Assembly (NCBI RefSeq): GCF_014836985.1
Contig: NZ_JACSPU010000002.1
Coordinates: 1 to 64,000 of the forward strand
Origin: Planococcus wigleyi
Lineage (GTDB): Bacteria > Bacillota > Bacilli > Bacillales_A > Planococcaceae
Length of the DNA: 64,000 bases
Direction: 5' to 3'
Each line of letters opens with the position of its first letter. Position 1 is the stretch's first letter. Position numbers and translations under genes: made by a program. Below are positions 39,514 to 48,175 of this stretch, in pieces. Under the pieces are notes generated by a model. The model was not told where the DNA came from. It searched no databases and saw nothing but the letters and a program-made list of their open reading frames with translations.

Positions 39514-39558
39514 GCTGTTGAAACGCCATTTTGTTGGCTATTCAACAGCTTTTTTATT
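39514..39558 (+). terminator. Terminator after walJ
   Basis: GCTGTTGAA (39514-39522) pairs with TTCAACAGC (39541-39549), followed by TTTTTTATTTT. Confidence 0.88.
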
Positions 39559-39896
39559 TTCAGAACTTAAACTGGCTGCTCTCCGTTCCGGTGCTCACTT
39601 TCGGGCTTACAGGAGGTGGTGCGACAGGACGTCGCGGTACCATCTGCCAAGAGTTCGCGCAACTGCATTCCAAACATCTAAGTATAGAAAACAGGATTTT
39701 TAAGAGTTAAACCAAGATGTAAGAATTAACTCTTTACCATTAAGCGAGCTCAGCGATGTAAAAACAGGCGCTTCAACTTGCTTTGTCAGCTTCAACTTTC
39801 TAAACTGTAAAAGTAAGTATAAATTACAGCTTTCAGGAGTCTTAATGAGCGGCTAAGCGGGGTAAACAGGTACTAGATAAAGAAAGGATGAAGGCA
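39559..39896. other. walJ-htrA intergenic region
   Basis: About 340 bp with no supported gene. A GC-rich stretch (39570-39670, with GTGCTCACTTTCGGGC and GGACGTCGCGG) looks like the decayed copy of an intergenic repeat. The right part is AT-rich with no clear promoter boxes. A promoter for htrA must lie here, because walJ ends in a terminator. Confidence 0.5.
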
Positions 39897-41099
39897 ATGG
39901 GCTATTACAATCAAACACCGAATGGCAGGCAAAAGCCGAGCCGTTTGGGCGCATTTGCTGCCGGGCTTGCAGGAGTGGCGGCGGGTGCATTATTGGTATG
40001 GTTATTGTTTTATTCGATGCCGGGGTTGATACCGGATAGTGGCAATGAAACACAGATTGTCCAACAGGAAACCGAAGGACGTTCTGAAGCAGTTTCAGTG
40101 GACATCACGACAGATGTCACAGAGGCAGTAGAGATTGCGGCGGATACGGTTGTAGGCGTGACGAATCTGCAGGCAGCCGGAGATTTTTGGTCGCAATCAC
40201 CTGGACAGGAGCAGGCAGTGGGCACGGGGTCAGGCGTCATCTATAAAAATGAAGGCGGAATCGCACATGTAGTGACCAATCATCACGTCATTGACGGTGC
40301 GAATGGCATCGAAGTGACATTATCAGATGGTTCCAAAGTGGAAGCTACGTTGGTCGGCAGCGACATCTGGACGGATTTGGCTGTTCTTGAAATGGATGGA
40401 GCCAAAGTACAGGCGGTTGCCCAATTCGGTAATTCAGATGTTTTAAAACAAGGAGAGACCGTCATTGCGATCGGTAATCCCCTAGGGCTGGATTTTTCAG
40501 GTTCAGTGACCACAGGTGTGGTTTCGGGAACGGATCGGGCAGTTCCAGTCGATTTGAACGGTGATGGACAAGAGGATTGGCAGGCTGAAGTTCTTCAGAC
40601 AGATGCCGCCATCAATCCAGGAAACAGCGGCGGTGCTTTAATCAATCTGGCAGGCCAATTGATCGGGATTAACTCCATGAAAATCGCAACATCTGCCGTG
40701 GAAGGCATCGGCTTTTCGATTCCCATCAATTCTGCAATGCCAGTCATCAATTCGATTGAAGAAAATGGAGAAATGATCCGTCCCGCGATGGGCATTACGC
40801 TGATGGATTTGATTCAAGTGCCTCAAGCGCAGCGTCAAGATACGTTAAATCTTCCTGAAGATATCACACAAGGTGTCGTGGTCAATTCAGTAGTGGAAGG
40901 ATCAGCAGCGGAGAAAGCCGGAATGGAGCAGTTTGACGTCATTGTAGAGATGGACGGCGTAGCCATCACAGACATCATCGAATTGCGCCAACATCTGTAT
41001 AATGAGAAAAAAATCGGAGATACCATGACAGTAAGCGCATACCGCGACGGCGAACTGATGGAATTTGAATTGGAACTTGTTGATAACTCAGCTCTATAG
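39897..41099 (+). CDS. htrA: HtrA-like serine protease (YyxA/HtrC type)
   Basis: Membrane-anchored quality-control protease with its catalytic domain outside the cell. The product is 400 aa from the ATG at 39897 (AAAGG 9 bases upstream). An ATG three codons earlier is too close to that site. A membrane helix lies at about 18-40. The trypsin-like triad is His130 (TNHHV), Asp160 (WTDLAVLEMD) and Ser244 (NPGNSGGAL). A PDZ domain occupies about 300-390 (GVVVNSVVEGSAAEKAGM). An insertion with the DLNGDGQEDWQ motif resembles a calcium-binding loop. In B. subtilis this gene ends the wal operon. Confidence 0.95.
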   Translation: MGYYNQTPNGRQKPSRLGAFAAGLAGVAAGALLVWLLFYSMPGLIPDSGNETQIVQQETEGRSEAVSVDITTDVTEAVEIAADTVVGVTNLQAAGDFWSQSPGQEQAVGTGSGVIYKNEGGIAHVVTNHHVIDGANGIEVTLSDGSKVEATLVGSDIWTDLAVLEMDGAKVQAVAQFGNSDVLKQGETVIAIGNPLGLDFSGSVTTGVVSGTDRAVPVDLNGDGQEDWQAEVLQTDAAINPGNSGGALINLAGQLIGINSMKIATSAVEGIGFSIPINSAMPVINSIEENGEMIRPAMGITLMDLIQVPQAQRQDTLNLPEDITQGVVVNSVVEGSAAEKAGMEQFDVIVEMDGVAITDIIELRQHLYNEKKIGDTMTVSAYRDGELMEFELELVDNSAL

Positions 41100-41106
41100 G
41101 ACAGAG

Positions 41107-41142
41107 AACCTGTGTAGATACTTCTATACAGGTTTTTTTGTT
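41107..41142 (+). terminator. Terminator after htrA
   Basis: AACCTGTGTAG (41107-41117) pairs with CTATACAGGTT, followed by TTTTTTG. Confidence 0.85.
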
Positions 41143-41319
41143 GGATAAATCGTTTGAGTGATTTATAAGTTGAAGCAATAATGCAATATAGTCGATATTC
41201 CGCAAACCCGCTGTCAAAGATTTTATATACCATTCTCGAATTCTCTATTTTAACTTCAACAATAAACTTTCGTGTAATACTATTTAAATTCGCTTATTTT
41301 TAGATGAATGACAAGATAC

Positions 41320-41735
41320 AATTCCCGAGAAATAAGAAAAAGACATGTGGATAACTTTTTTGGTGTTAATTTTTTATTAACAATCCACAGAAGGAGAAAA
41401 GCTTCGCTATCCGTAGCTCTTTTCTTCTGTTAGAATGGGTTGTGGATAAAAGAGAATGAAATGTGTATAACTGTGTGGAATATTCGGAAATCGAAAGAGG
41501 TGAAAAAAATGAAGATTAACTGCTGTAAAAACCATGTAGAGCATGCATTAGACATGTTCGTAGCAAAGGCTGAAACATACCCGATTCTTACTGAACTATC
41601 TGAAAAAGAAAAGTTATCCACAAAATGCGACTACTGTGAAGAGACTGCAACGTATCTTGTGGCAAATGCATAACTGGGCACAAGATGTAGAAAATCCTGT
41701 GGATATGTGTATAACATCTGTGCGTAACTTGTTTG
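41320..41735. other. DnaA-box cluster around the CxxH/CxxC gene
   Basis: Perfect DnaA boxes occur at 41346-41354 and 41441-41449 (TGTGGATAA) and at 41614-41622 (TTATCCACA, inside the small gene). Near matches TGTGTATAA and TGTGGATAT occur at 41463, 41698 and 41707. A 12/14 match to the Noc-binding site lies at 41320-41333. B. subtilis has a known DnaA-binding cluster at the same gene (yydA, rlmH). The 41143-41319 stretch before it shows no gene. Confidence 0.8.
41509..41673 (+). CDS. CxxH/CxxC small protein (BA_5709 family)
   Basis: 54-aa protein of unknown function, regularly found between htrA and rlmH in Bacillales. Start ATG 41509 follows AGAGGTG. A longer frame from 41440 is not conserved. 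CCKNH near the N-terminus (C-x-x-H) and CDYC near the C-terminus form a probable zinc site. TTATCCACA, a DnaA box, is embedded in the codons for LST just before CDYC. Confidence 0.9.
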   Translation: MKINCCKNHVEHALDMFVAKAETYPILTELSEKEKLSTKCDYCEETATYLVANA

Positions 41736-41762
41736 TAAATTTAATGTGAAGGGGGATAACTT

Positions 41763-42242
41763 GTGAATATCTCAATTATCAGTGTCGGAAAGCTGAAAGA
41801 AAAGTACTTGAAGTCGGGCATCGAAGAGTACACAAAACGGCTGGGAAGCTATACAAAGATAAATGAAATAGAAGTAGCAGACGAAAAAGCGCCCGAGCAA
41901 TTGAGTGATGCCGACATGGAAATCGTCAAAAAGAAAGAAGCAGAGCGGATTTTGGCGAAGATTGCACCGGACGCATATGTTATTGCATTAGCAATCGACG
42001 GCAAAATGAAGACTTCCGAGCAGCTGGCAAAAGATATCGAATCACTCATGACCTACGGCCGCAGCAAAATCGTTTTTGTCATCGGAGGATCGTTGGGGCT
42101 TCATGATGAAGTATTAAAGCGTGCGGATGAAAAACTGTCGTTTTCAAAAATGACCTTTCCACATCAGTTGATGAAATTGATTTTAGTGGAGCAGGTTTAT
42201 CGGGCTTTTCGGATTATGAAGGGTGAACCTTACCATAAGTAA
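41763..42242 (+). CDS. rlmH: 23S rRNA (pseudouridine-1915-N3)-methyltransferase RlmH
   Basis: SPOUT-class methyltransferase acting on helix 69 of 23S rRNA in assembled ribosomes. The product is 159 aa, the same as B. subtilis YydA. The start codon is GTG with AAGGGG upstream. The SAM-binding knot is [14 protein letters not shown], and the C-terminus [33 protein letters not shown] is nearly invariant. Confidence 0.98.
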   Translation: MNISIISVGKLKEKYLKSGIEEYTKRLGSYTKINEIEVADEKAPEQLSDADMEIVKKKEAERILAKIAPDAYVIALAIDGKMKTSEQLAKDIESLMTYGRSKIVFVIGGSLGLHDEVLKRADEKLSFSKMTFPHQLMKLILVEQVYRAFRIMKGEPYHK

Positions 42243-42575
42243 ATGAGGTTTATCCTATAAATAAAGTCTAACTTATACATGAATTGTCCAAATGCTAAAG
42301 ACAATCCAGTTATGGAAACTATCCAAGAGAAACAGATTTTATCAGTTGGATATGCTGAATATTGATTTAAATTCTGTTATTTTAGTGGAATATCCTTGGT
42401 AAGGCCACCGCGTTTATTAGGATAACTCACTCAATGAAGCAATTGGACCGATTTACTTTTTTAAAAAAAAATTTATAATGATTAAGGATGGATTTTTATT
42501 GGGATTTTCTCTTAAAGCGTTTTTATATACTGGGTTAAGAGAAAGCTTGAAGCATAGAAGGCGGGACTGAAATTA
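42243..42575. other. rlmH-DUF1846 intergenic region
   Basis: About 330 bp, AT-rich, without a gene I can support. No convincing terminator after rlmH and no strong promoter boxes before the next gene were found. Confidence 0.5.
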
Positions 42576-44084
42576 ATGAAAAAAATTGGATTTGATTCGG
42601 AGAAATATTTGCAAGAACAATCAGCTTACATCCTAGAACGGGTGCAGCAGTACGATAAACTTTACTTGGAATTTGGCGGGAAATTGATAGGCGACAAACA
42701 TGCCAAGCGTGTCTTGCCTGGATTTGATGAAGATGCCAAAATCAAACTATTGCATACACTGAAAGAAAAGGCGGAAATCATCATCTGTGTCTACGCTGGA
42801 GACATCGAACGAAACAAAGTCCGTGAAGATTATGGCATCACTTATGACCAGGATGTCTTGCGCTTAATTGATGAATATCGGGCATATGGCATTTCTGTCA
42901 ACAGTGTCTTGATCACTCGTTATCAAGGGCAACCAACAGTCAAAGTATTTATGACAAAGCTTGAGAGAAGCGGAATTAGCGTCTGCATTCACCGTGAAAT
43001 CGAAGGTTATCCGACAAACGTGGACGCGGTCCTTGGGGAAGAAGGATTTGCGACAAATCCTTATATCAAAACGACAAAGCCGATCGTGGTAGTAACGGCC
43101 CCTGGCCCGGGCAGCGGAAAGCTCGCCACCTGCCTTAACCAAATGTACCATGAGAATAAACTGGGGAATGAAGTCGGCTATGCCAAGTTCGAGACTTTTC
43201 CGGTTTGGAACTTGCCGTTAAAGCACCCGGTAAATATCGCTTATGAAGCGGCTACCGTCGATTTGAAAGACGTAAATATGATTGACAATTATCATTATGA
43301 AGCATACGGCAAAGTTGCGATCAATTACAATCGCGATATTGAGACGTTCCCTGTCATCAAACGGATTATTGAAAGGATTACCGGTAAAGAGTCTGTTTAC
43401 AGCTCACCGACTGATATGGGGGTTAATCGTCTGAAATCGGGCATCACTGACGATATGGTTGTGCAGGAAGCTGCCAAGCAGGAAATCATTCGCCGCAGTT
43501 TCATCGTAGAGAACGACTATAAAAAAGGGCTTGCTGATGAAGACAGTGTGCGCCACATGCAAGTAATTTTGGAAGAAACCGGTTTAAAGAAAGAGGATCG
43601 GGTACCTGTATTGCCGGCCCGTAATTATGCAAAAGCAATCCAAGCGCAAATTGACAGCACGAATTTGCAAGCCGTAATTGCGATAGAACTGCCGAATGGC
43701 GAGATAATCACCGGTCGAACGACCACTTTAATGGATGCTTCAGCAGCCGCGATTCTGAATGGGTTGAAGAAATTGACCAATATTTCCGATGAAATTAATT
43801 TGTTGTCGCCGATGATTTTACAAACGATTCAACGTTTGAAAACCGATGATTTGAATAGCCGCGTCCCGACATTAAGCGCCAATGAAGTGCTCATTGCACT
43901 GGCAATCAGTGCGGTCACCAATCCTACTTCTGAGCTGGCTTATAAGCAATTGCCAAATTTAAAAGACAGCCAAGCTCATTCCACGGTTATATTGAATAGA
44001 GAAAACGAACAAACCTTTAAGAAGCTTGGAATCGACATCACCAATGATCCGGTGTATCCAACTGAGAACCTATATTACAATTAG
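42576..44084 (+). CDS. DUF1846 family protein
   Basis: Conserved 502-aa protein of the DUF1846 family, function not established. The structure of a streptococcal member is known but no activity is agreed. The N-terminal [22 protein letters not shown] and [23 protein letters not shown] are the family signature. [22 protein letters not shown] resembles a phosphate-binding loop (GPGSGK), which points to nucleotide binding by inference. GAAGGCGGG precedes the ATG. It stands alone between terminators. Confidence 0.9.
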   Translation: MKKIGFDSEKYLQEQSAYILERVQQYDKLYLEFGGKLIGDKHAKRVLPGFDEDAKIKLLHTLKEKAEIIICVYAGDIERNKVREDYGITYDQDVLRLIDEYRAYGISVNSVLITRYQGQPTVKVFMTKLERSGISVCIHREIEGYPTNVDAVLGEEGFATNPYIKTTKPIVVVTAPGPGSGKLATCLNQMYHENKLGNEVGYAKFETFPVWNLPLKHPVNIAYEAATVDLKDVNMIDNYHYEAYGKVAINYNRDIETFPVIKRIIERITGKESVYSSPTDMGVNRLKSGITDDMVVQEAAKQEIIRRSFIVENDYKKGLADEDSVRHMQVILEETGLKKEDRVPVLPARNYAKAIQAQIDSTNLQAVIAIELPNGEIITGRTTTLMDASAAAILNGLKKLTNISDEINLLSPMILQTIQRLKTDDLNSRVPTLSANEVLIALAISAVTNPTSELAYKQLPNLKDSQAHSTVILNRENEQTFKKLGIDITNDPVYPTENLYYN

Positions 44085-44090
44085 ATTTTA

Positions 44091-44142
44091 GAAAACACCT
44101 GCCTTTTTCTTCTTACCTAGAAGTCTGAGGCAGGTGTTTTTC
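44091..44142 (+). terminator. Terminator after the DUF1846 gene
   Basis: AAAACACCTGCCT (44092-44104) pairs with AGGCAGGTGTTTT (44128-44140), followed by T. Confidence 0.88.
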
Positions 44143-44384
44143 AATTATAGAGTTTACTGAAAAGGGGTGGTCTTCTAATGAGAAGACTGCACCTGAGCTA
44201 GTAGACTTATTCAGTAACGCAATCTCGCAAAAGAGCTTAGTCATCAGACTTAGCTCTTTTTGTTTTAAAGAAGAATAAATCAAATAAACCTCGTTTAGAT
44301 ACAATACGGTGAGCCTTATCATAAGTAGGGGAGAATTTCTAAAATAAACGCAGAAAGATATAAGCCAAGTCGCTATCCCTGCAC
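44143..44384. other. Intergenic region with a second hairpin
   Basis: No gene seen. A hairpin AAAAGAGCT...AGCTCTTTTT (about 44229-44262) could be another terminator, and GTCTTCTAATGAGAAGAC (44170-44187) is a small dyad. Confidence 0.5.
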
Positions 44385-44425
44385 TAAAAAAGAAGCGCCA
44401 GGATCATACTCTTGGCGCTTCTTCA
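44385..44425 (-). terminator. Terminator of the fdhA-glcG transcript
   Basis: GAAGCGCCAG (44391-44400) pairs with TTGGCGCTTC (44411-44420). On the minus strand it is followed by TTTTTT. It can work in both directions. Confidence 0.88.
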
Positions 44426-44446
44426 TATAGAAATTTCTTTACAATG

Positions 44447-44857
44447 TTAATGCTTATTGAATACATTAGCGCCGGCTTCTGCAACTTGCACATCATGCGG
44501 CACGCTGCTCCCGCTGACGCCTATGGCTCCCATTACTTTGCCATTCAAGATAAGAGGGATTCCCCCGCCAAAAACGACAAGGCGTCCGTTATTGGTTGTA
44601 TTTAATCCGTAAAGTTCAGCTGCAGGAACCGTTGCATCAGCTAGGTTCGATGTAGGCATTTTCAAGGCTACGGATGTCCAAGCTTTGTTTTGGGAAATAT
44701 CGATACTCGCCAACCACGCATCATCCATCCGGTGAATGGCCATTAGGTTGCCGCCATCATCCACAACGGAAATAACCATGGCAACGCCAATTTTAGTTGC
44801 TTCTTCTTCAGCGCCAGCAATAATTTCTTTTACCAGTTCTAAAGTGATTTTTTCCAA
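44447..44857 (-). CDS. GlcG/HbpS family protein
   Basis: 136-aa protein of the GlcG/HbpS (DUF336) family. Members bind heme (HbpS) or accompany glycolate and diol use (GlcG, PduO C-domain), and the role here is not known. The core is DDGGNLMAIHRMDDAWLASIDISQNKAWTSVAL, then FGGGIPLILNGKVMGAIGVSG. The start codon is TTG at 44857 with AGGAGG 9 bases upstream. It lies 45 bp downstream of fdhA on the same strand and shares its terminator, so a part in aldehyde metabolism is likely. Confidence 0.88.
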   Translation of the reverse strand: MEKITLELVKEIIAGAEEEATKIGVAMVISVVDDGGNLMAIHRMDDAWLASIDISQNKAWTSVALKMPTSNLADATVPAAELYGLNTTNNGRLVVFGGGIPLILNGKVMGAIGVSGSSVPHDVQVAEAGANVFNKH

Positions 44858-44902
44858 AGGAATTAACCTCCTTGTTTTTCCATAAGCAGATAAGAAAGCA
44901 AT

Positions 44903-46120
44903 TTACTTATTGAAATGTCCATGGGGATCAATGACAAACTTCTTGGAAGCTCCTTGGTCAAATTCAGCATATGCCTCTGGTGATTGATCTAATGTAATGA
45001 TCGTTGCGTTTACCGCTTTGGCAATTTGTGCTTTTCCGCTTAAAATCGACATCATCAAGTCACGATGGTATCTCATGACCGGAGTTTGGCCTGTTACAAA
45101 AGTATGTGCTTTTGCCCAACCAAGCCCTAAGCGTACCTTCAGTGTTCCGATTTTTGCATCTTCATCGACCGCGCCTGGATCGCCGGTTACATAGAGCCCC
45201 GGTATCCCAAGACGTCCGCCTGCACGAGTGACTTCCATAATGGAGTTTAATACGATAGCTGGAGCTTCACCTGCACCTTCTCCATGTCCGCTGGCTTCAA
45301 AACCAACACAGTCAATGGCACAATCAACCTCTGGGACACCCAGGATTTGAGCGATTTGTTCGCCGAGATCTGAATGTTCCCGAAGATTTACAGTTTCACA
45401 GCCGAAACTATGGGCCTGTGCAAGGCGCTCCTTGTTTAAATCACCTACGATAACGACAGAGGCACCCAGCAGTTGGGCTGAATGGGCAGCAGCTAAACCG
45501 ACAGGGCCAGCTCCAGCGACATAAACCGTAGATCCTGGTTTTACACCTGCACTCACAGCGCCGTGATAGCCTGTCGGGAAGATATCGGAGAGCATCGTTA
45601 AATCAAGGATTTTTTCCATGGCTTGATCTTTATCCGGAAATTTCAGCAACTGGAAATCTGCATAAGGGACCATGACGTATTCCGATTGGCCGCCGACCCA
45701 TCCACCCATGTCGACATAACCATAAGCAGACCCAGGACGATCCGGGTTTACGTTCTCGCAAATATGTGTGTCTTGCTCTTTACAGCTGCGGCAGCGGCCA
45801 CAAGCGATATTAAACGGGACAGATACCAGGTCGCCTTTTTTTATGAATTCAACATCACGGCCGACTTCAATGACTTCACCTGTAATTTCATGGCCAAGGA
45901 CAAGCCCTTCAGGAGCGGTCGTCCGGCCACGCACCATGTGTTGGTCACTACCGCAAATATTCGTAGTCACAACTTTTACTACCACTCCATGTTCGCATTT
46001 GCGCCCTACATTCAACGGATTTACCCCGGGACCGTCTCTGATGATTAATTCAGGGTAGCTAATATCTTCAACCGCTACAGTTCCAGCACCTCTGTATACA
46101 ACCGCTCTGTTTCCTGCCAT
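44903..46120 (-). CDS. fdhA: Glutathione-independent formaldehyde dehydrogenase
   Basis: Zinc-dependent NAD dehydrogenase that oxidises formaldehyde to formate without added thiol, like the Pseudomonas putida enzyme. The product is 405 aa from the ATG at 46120. GGAG lies 9 bases upstream and touches the alternative ATG at 46129. Catalytic zinc ligands Cys56 (NICGSDQHM) and His77 (GHEITGE) and the structural zinc Cys107, 110, 113 and 121 are all present. The Rossmann motif is VAGAGPVGLAAAH. The long N-terminal insertion GPGVNPLNVGRKCEHG is specific to this group and encloses NAD. It is divergent from an HxlR-type regulator. Confidence 0.94.
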   Translation of the reverse strand: MAGNRAVVYRGAGTVAVEDISYPELIIRDGPGVNPLNVGRKCEHGVVVKVVTTNICGSDQHMVRGRTTAPEGLVLGHEITGEVIEVGRDVEFIKKGDLVSVPFNIACGRCRSCKEQDTHICENVNPDRPGSAYGYVDMGGWVGGQSEYVMVPYADFQLLKFPDKDQAMEKILDLTMLSDIFPTGYHGAVSAGVKPGSTVYVAGAGPVGLAAAHSAQLLGASVVIVGDLNKERLAQAHSFGCETVNLREHSDLGEQIAQILGVPEVDCAIDCVGFEASGHGEGAGEAPAIVLNSIMEVTRAGGRLGIPGLYVTGDPGAVDEDAKIGTLKVRLGLGWAKAHTFVTGQTPVMRYHRDLMMSILSGKAQIAKAVNATIITLDQSPEAYAEFDQGASKKFVIDPHGHFNK

Positions 46121-46336
46121 TTCTGTCATCTCCTATCTAATTTTTTACATATAGAGATTCACTCTTTACACCGGGGCAGCATCATAGAAGGGGAAAACTT
46201 TAAGAATTAATATTAAATATTCTCTATCTTCGATTTATTCTAAATTATAATTCTTTTTAATGGAAGAACGCACTTTTTTGTGAGAAGGTTACCTAAAGGA
46301 TACTTTCAGGAAGAAATGGAAGAAAGGGGCAGTCTG
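46121..46336. promoter_or_regulatory. fdhA-hxlR divergent control region
   Basis: This AT-rich spacer must hold both promoters. TATAAT stands at 46246-46251 (plus) without a good -35. An imperfect dyad AGAATTAATATTA/AATATTCT lies at 46203-46223. It could be the operator of the HxlR-type regulator, but this is inference. Confidence 0.4.
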
Positions 46337-46708
46337 ATGGAAGATTTGCGGTCAGAAATAAAAAGGGAAATTGAGAGCGGTGAATTTAATTGCGAAAAAG
46401 AACTGACCTTATCGATTATCAGCGGTAAATGGAAAATCATCATTATTTACTATTTGGGAACAGAGGGTGTGTTGCGCTTTAGTGAAATTACACGATTGCT
46501 TCCCAAAATTTCACACAAGGTACTGACTACTCAAATTAGAGAATTAGAGGAAGATGGGATTGTCCATCGGAAAGTCTTTGCTGAGGTTCCGTCTAAGGTA
46601 GAATATTCGTTAACGGCTTTGGGAGAAAGCCTCATTCCAATCGTTTTAATGATGGATGAGTGGGGGAAGAAAAACATCAAACACTTTCCTGTTGCAAAAA
46701 ATGTGTGA
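46337..46708 (+). CDS. hxlR: HxlR-type formaldehyde-responsive regulator
   Basis: Winged-helix transcription factor of the HxlR (DUF24) family, 123 aa from ATG 46337 with AAGGGG upstream. A longer frame from a GTG at 46280 has no such site. [25 protein letters not shown] closely matches B. subtilis HxlR, whose Cys11 and Lys13 are cross-linked by formaldehyde. Here they are Cys19 and Lys21. [28 protein letters not shown] is the recognition helix region, and [16 protein letters not shown] the wing. Divergent from fdhA, so most likely its activator in response to formaldehyde. Confidence 0.88.
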   Translation: MEDLRSEIKREIESGEFNCEKELTLSIISGKWKIIIIYYLGTEGVLRFSEITRLLPKISHKVLTTQIRELEEDGIVHRKVFAEVPSKVEYSLTALGESLIPIVLMMDEWGKKNIKHFPVAKNV

Positions 46709-46742
46709 GGATTCCTTCGTGGGGAATCCTTTTTCGTTTTTC
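46708..46742 (+). terminator. Terminator after hxlR
   Basis: AGGATTCC (46708-46715) pairs with GGAATCCT (46723-46730), followed by TTTTCGTTTTT. The stem starts on the last base of the hxlR stop codon. Confidence 0.9.
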
Positions 46743-46892
46743 CTAAGGCGTCTTCGCTGTTTTGCTCCATATCTTTAGGGATTTCTCAGCGCCGGAGCAT
46801 ATATCGTAAACAAATGAAATTTATTGCTATACTTTTAGATGTAGAAGAAGCAACCATACTAACTAATGATTGAGAAAGAAAGGTGAACTGTT

Positions 46893-47510
46893 ATGAAAAT
46901 ACTTGTTTTCGGTGCTACTGGCGGTGTAGGGAAGGAAGTCGTGAAGCAGGCCGTGGAAAATGGCTTCGAGGTTACAGCGTTCGTTCGGACACCGGCAAAG
47001 CTGGAAGTTGCACATGATCAGTTAACCGTGGTTAAAGGCGATGCCTTCAACCAAGCGGAAGTCTCCGCAGCAATTGCCGGCCATGGTGCGGTCGTATCGT
47101 GCTTAGGTTCGAGCCAGGGCATGAAAAAATCAACAGAACTCCGAGAGATGGTTAAACATATCGTAACAGGCATGCAGGAGCATGGCGTGAAACGGATTGT
47201 TTATACGGCCTCTGCAGGGATTTATAACGAATTGCCGGGCATAAGCGGGAAATTGATGATGGGCATGCTCAAGAATGCGCTGACAGATCACCGGGCTGCA
47301 ACTGATTCTATTAAAGCACATGGACTAACCTATACAATTGTCCGGCCGATGGGGTTAACCAATGGACCGTTTTCGGGAAACTACAGAGAAGCGGCAGAGG
47401 GTGTACCTGAAAAATCAAAGTCCATCTCACGGGCAGACGTTGCCCACTTCATCTTAAAAGCATTAAAGGACAATAAATATGAAAATGCATCGATTGGAAT
47501 TGCCAATTAA
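46893..47510 (+). CDS. NAD(P)-binding atypical short-chain dehydrogenase
   Basis: 205-aa protein with an N-terminal MKILVFGATGGVGKEVVKQA Rossmann motif (GxTGxxG type). AFVRTPAKLE follows, and YTIVRPMGLTNGP stands in the C-terminal half. This is the biliverdin reductase B/NmrA-like group, which includes NAD(P)H-dependent reductases and sensors. The substrate is unknown. AAAGGTG lies before the ATG. It is 183 bp after the hxlR terminator with its own spacing, so a link to the formaldehyde genes is only positional. Confidence 0.85.
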   Translation: MKILVFGATGGVGKEVVKQAVENGFEVTAFVRTPAKLEVAHDQLTVVKGDAFNQAEVSAAIAGHGAVVSCLGSSQGMKKSTELREMVKHIVTGMQEHGVKRIVYTASAGIYNELPGISGKLMMGMLKNALTDHRAATDSIKAHGLTYTIVRPMGLTNGPFSGNYREAAEGVPEKSKSISRADVAHFILKALKDNKYENASIGIAN

Positions 47511-47597
47511 ATCGTATAACAACTCAAGCGGGACCAAGACGTTCAGCAAGTCCTGAAGGATAGCTGGAATGGAAAGCATACGGAGGAGGAGTCGGAA

Positions 47598-48080
47598 ATG
47601 ATCAGCGAAACCGATTTAAAACATTTGCGCCGATGTGTGGAATTGGCGGAAACCGCATTAGAAAAGGGCGATGAGCCGTTTGGTTCTGTCCTTGTTTCGG
47701 CTGCTGGAGAGGTGCTATTCGAAGACCATAACCACGTAGCTGGCGGCGATCATACACAACATCCCGAGTTTGCGATTGCGCGCTGGGCAGCCAATCATAT
47801 GGCACCGGAAGAAAGAAGCGAAGCGACGGTCTATACGTCAGGGGAACATTGTCCGATGTGTGCTGCGGCTCATGGCTGGGCCGGTTTGGGCAGAATCGTT
47901 TATGCGAGTTCTTCCGAGCAATTGGCGGGGTGGTTAATCGAACTGGGCGCTGCTCCGTCGCGTGTGCGGAATCTGTCCATTCAAGAAGTAATCAAAGACA
48001 CAGTGGTAGACGGGCCTGTTCCTGAGCTGGCGGAGCACATGCACGAGCTCCATGGCCGGCTGCATAGAGCGAAACAGTAA
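47598..48080 (+). CDS. Nucleoside/cytidine deaminase-family protein with HPE site
   Basis: 160-aa zinc deaminase of the CDA fold, related to guanine and tRNA adenosine deaminases. The zinc site is His55-Pro-Glu57 (HPEFA) and Cys85-Pro-Met-Cys88 (HCPMC). Most relatives have His-Ala-Glu, so the middle residue is unusual. The EPFGSVLVSAAGEVLFEDHNH strand supplies the usual Asn/His. GGAGGAG precedes the ATG. The substrate cannot be told from sequence. It ends before a strong bidirectional terminator. Confidence 0.87.
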   Translation: MISETDLKHLRRCVELAETALEKGDEPFGSVLVSAAGEVLFEDHNHVAGGDHTQHPEFAIARWAANHMAPEERSEATVYTSGEHCPMCAAAHGWAGLGRIVYASSSEQLAGWLIELGAAPSRVRNLSIQEVIKDTVVDGPVPELAEHMHELHGRLHRAKQ

Positions 48081-48110
48081 GCCTCCATTGGAAAATAAGC
48101 ACATACCGAC

Positions 48111-48168
48111 AAAAAAAACAGGACTGTGGCAAGAGATTGAATCTCTTCCACAGTCCTGTTTTTTTTGA
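48111..48168. terminator. Bidirectional terminator, long perfect stem
   Basis: AAAACAGGACTGTGG with AAGAGATT (48116-48139) pairs with AATCTCTTCCACAGTCCTGTTTT (from 48140), almost without a loop, flanked by A and T tracts. It serves the deaminase gene (plus) and ahpF (minus). Confidence 0.93.
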
Positions 48169-48175
48169 GCTTTTC

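Noticed and set aside
39770-39840. Possible WalR box upstream of htrA (TGTAAAAGTAAGTATAAA)
   Set aside because: The second half does not fit the tandem TGTWAH pattern and the spacing is wrong.
45623-46058. Plus-strand frames opposite fdhA
   Set aside because: They are antisense shadows. fdhA has all zinc ligands and the NAD motif intact.
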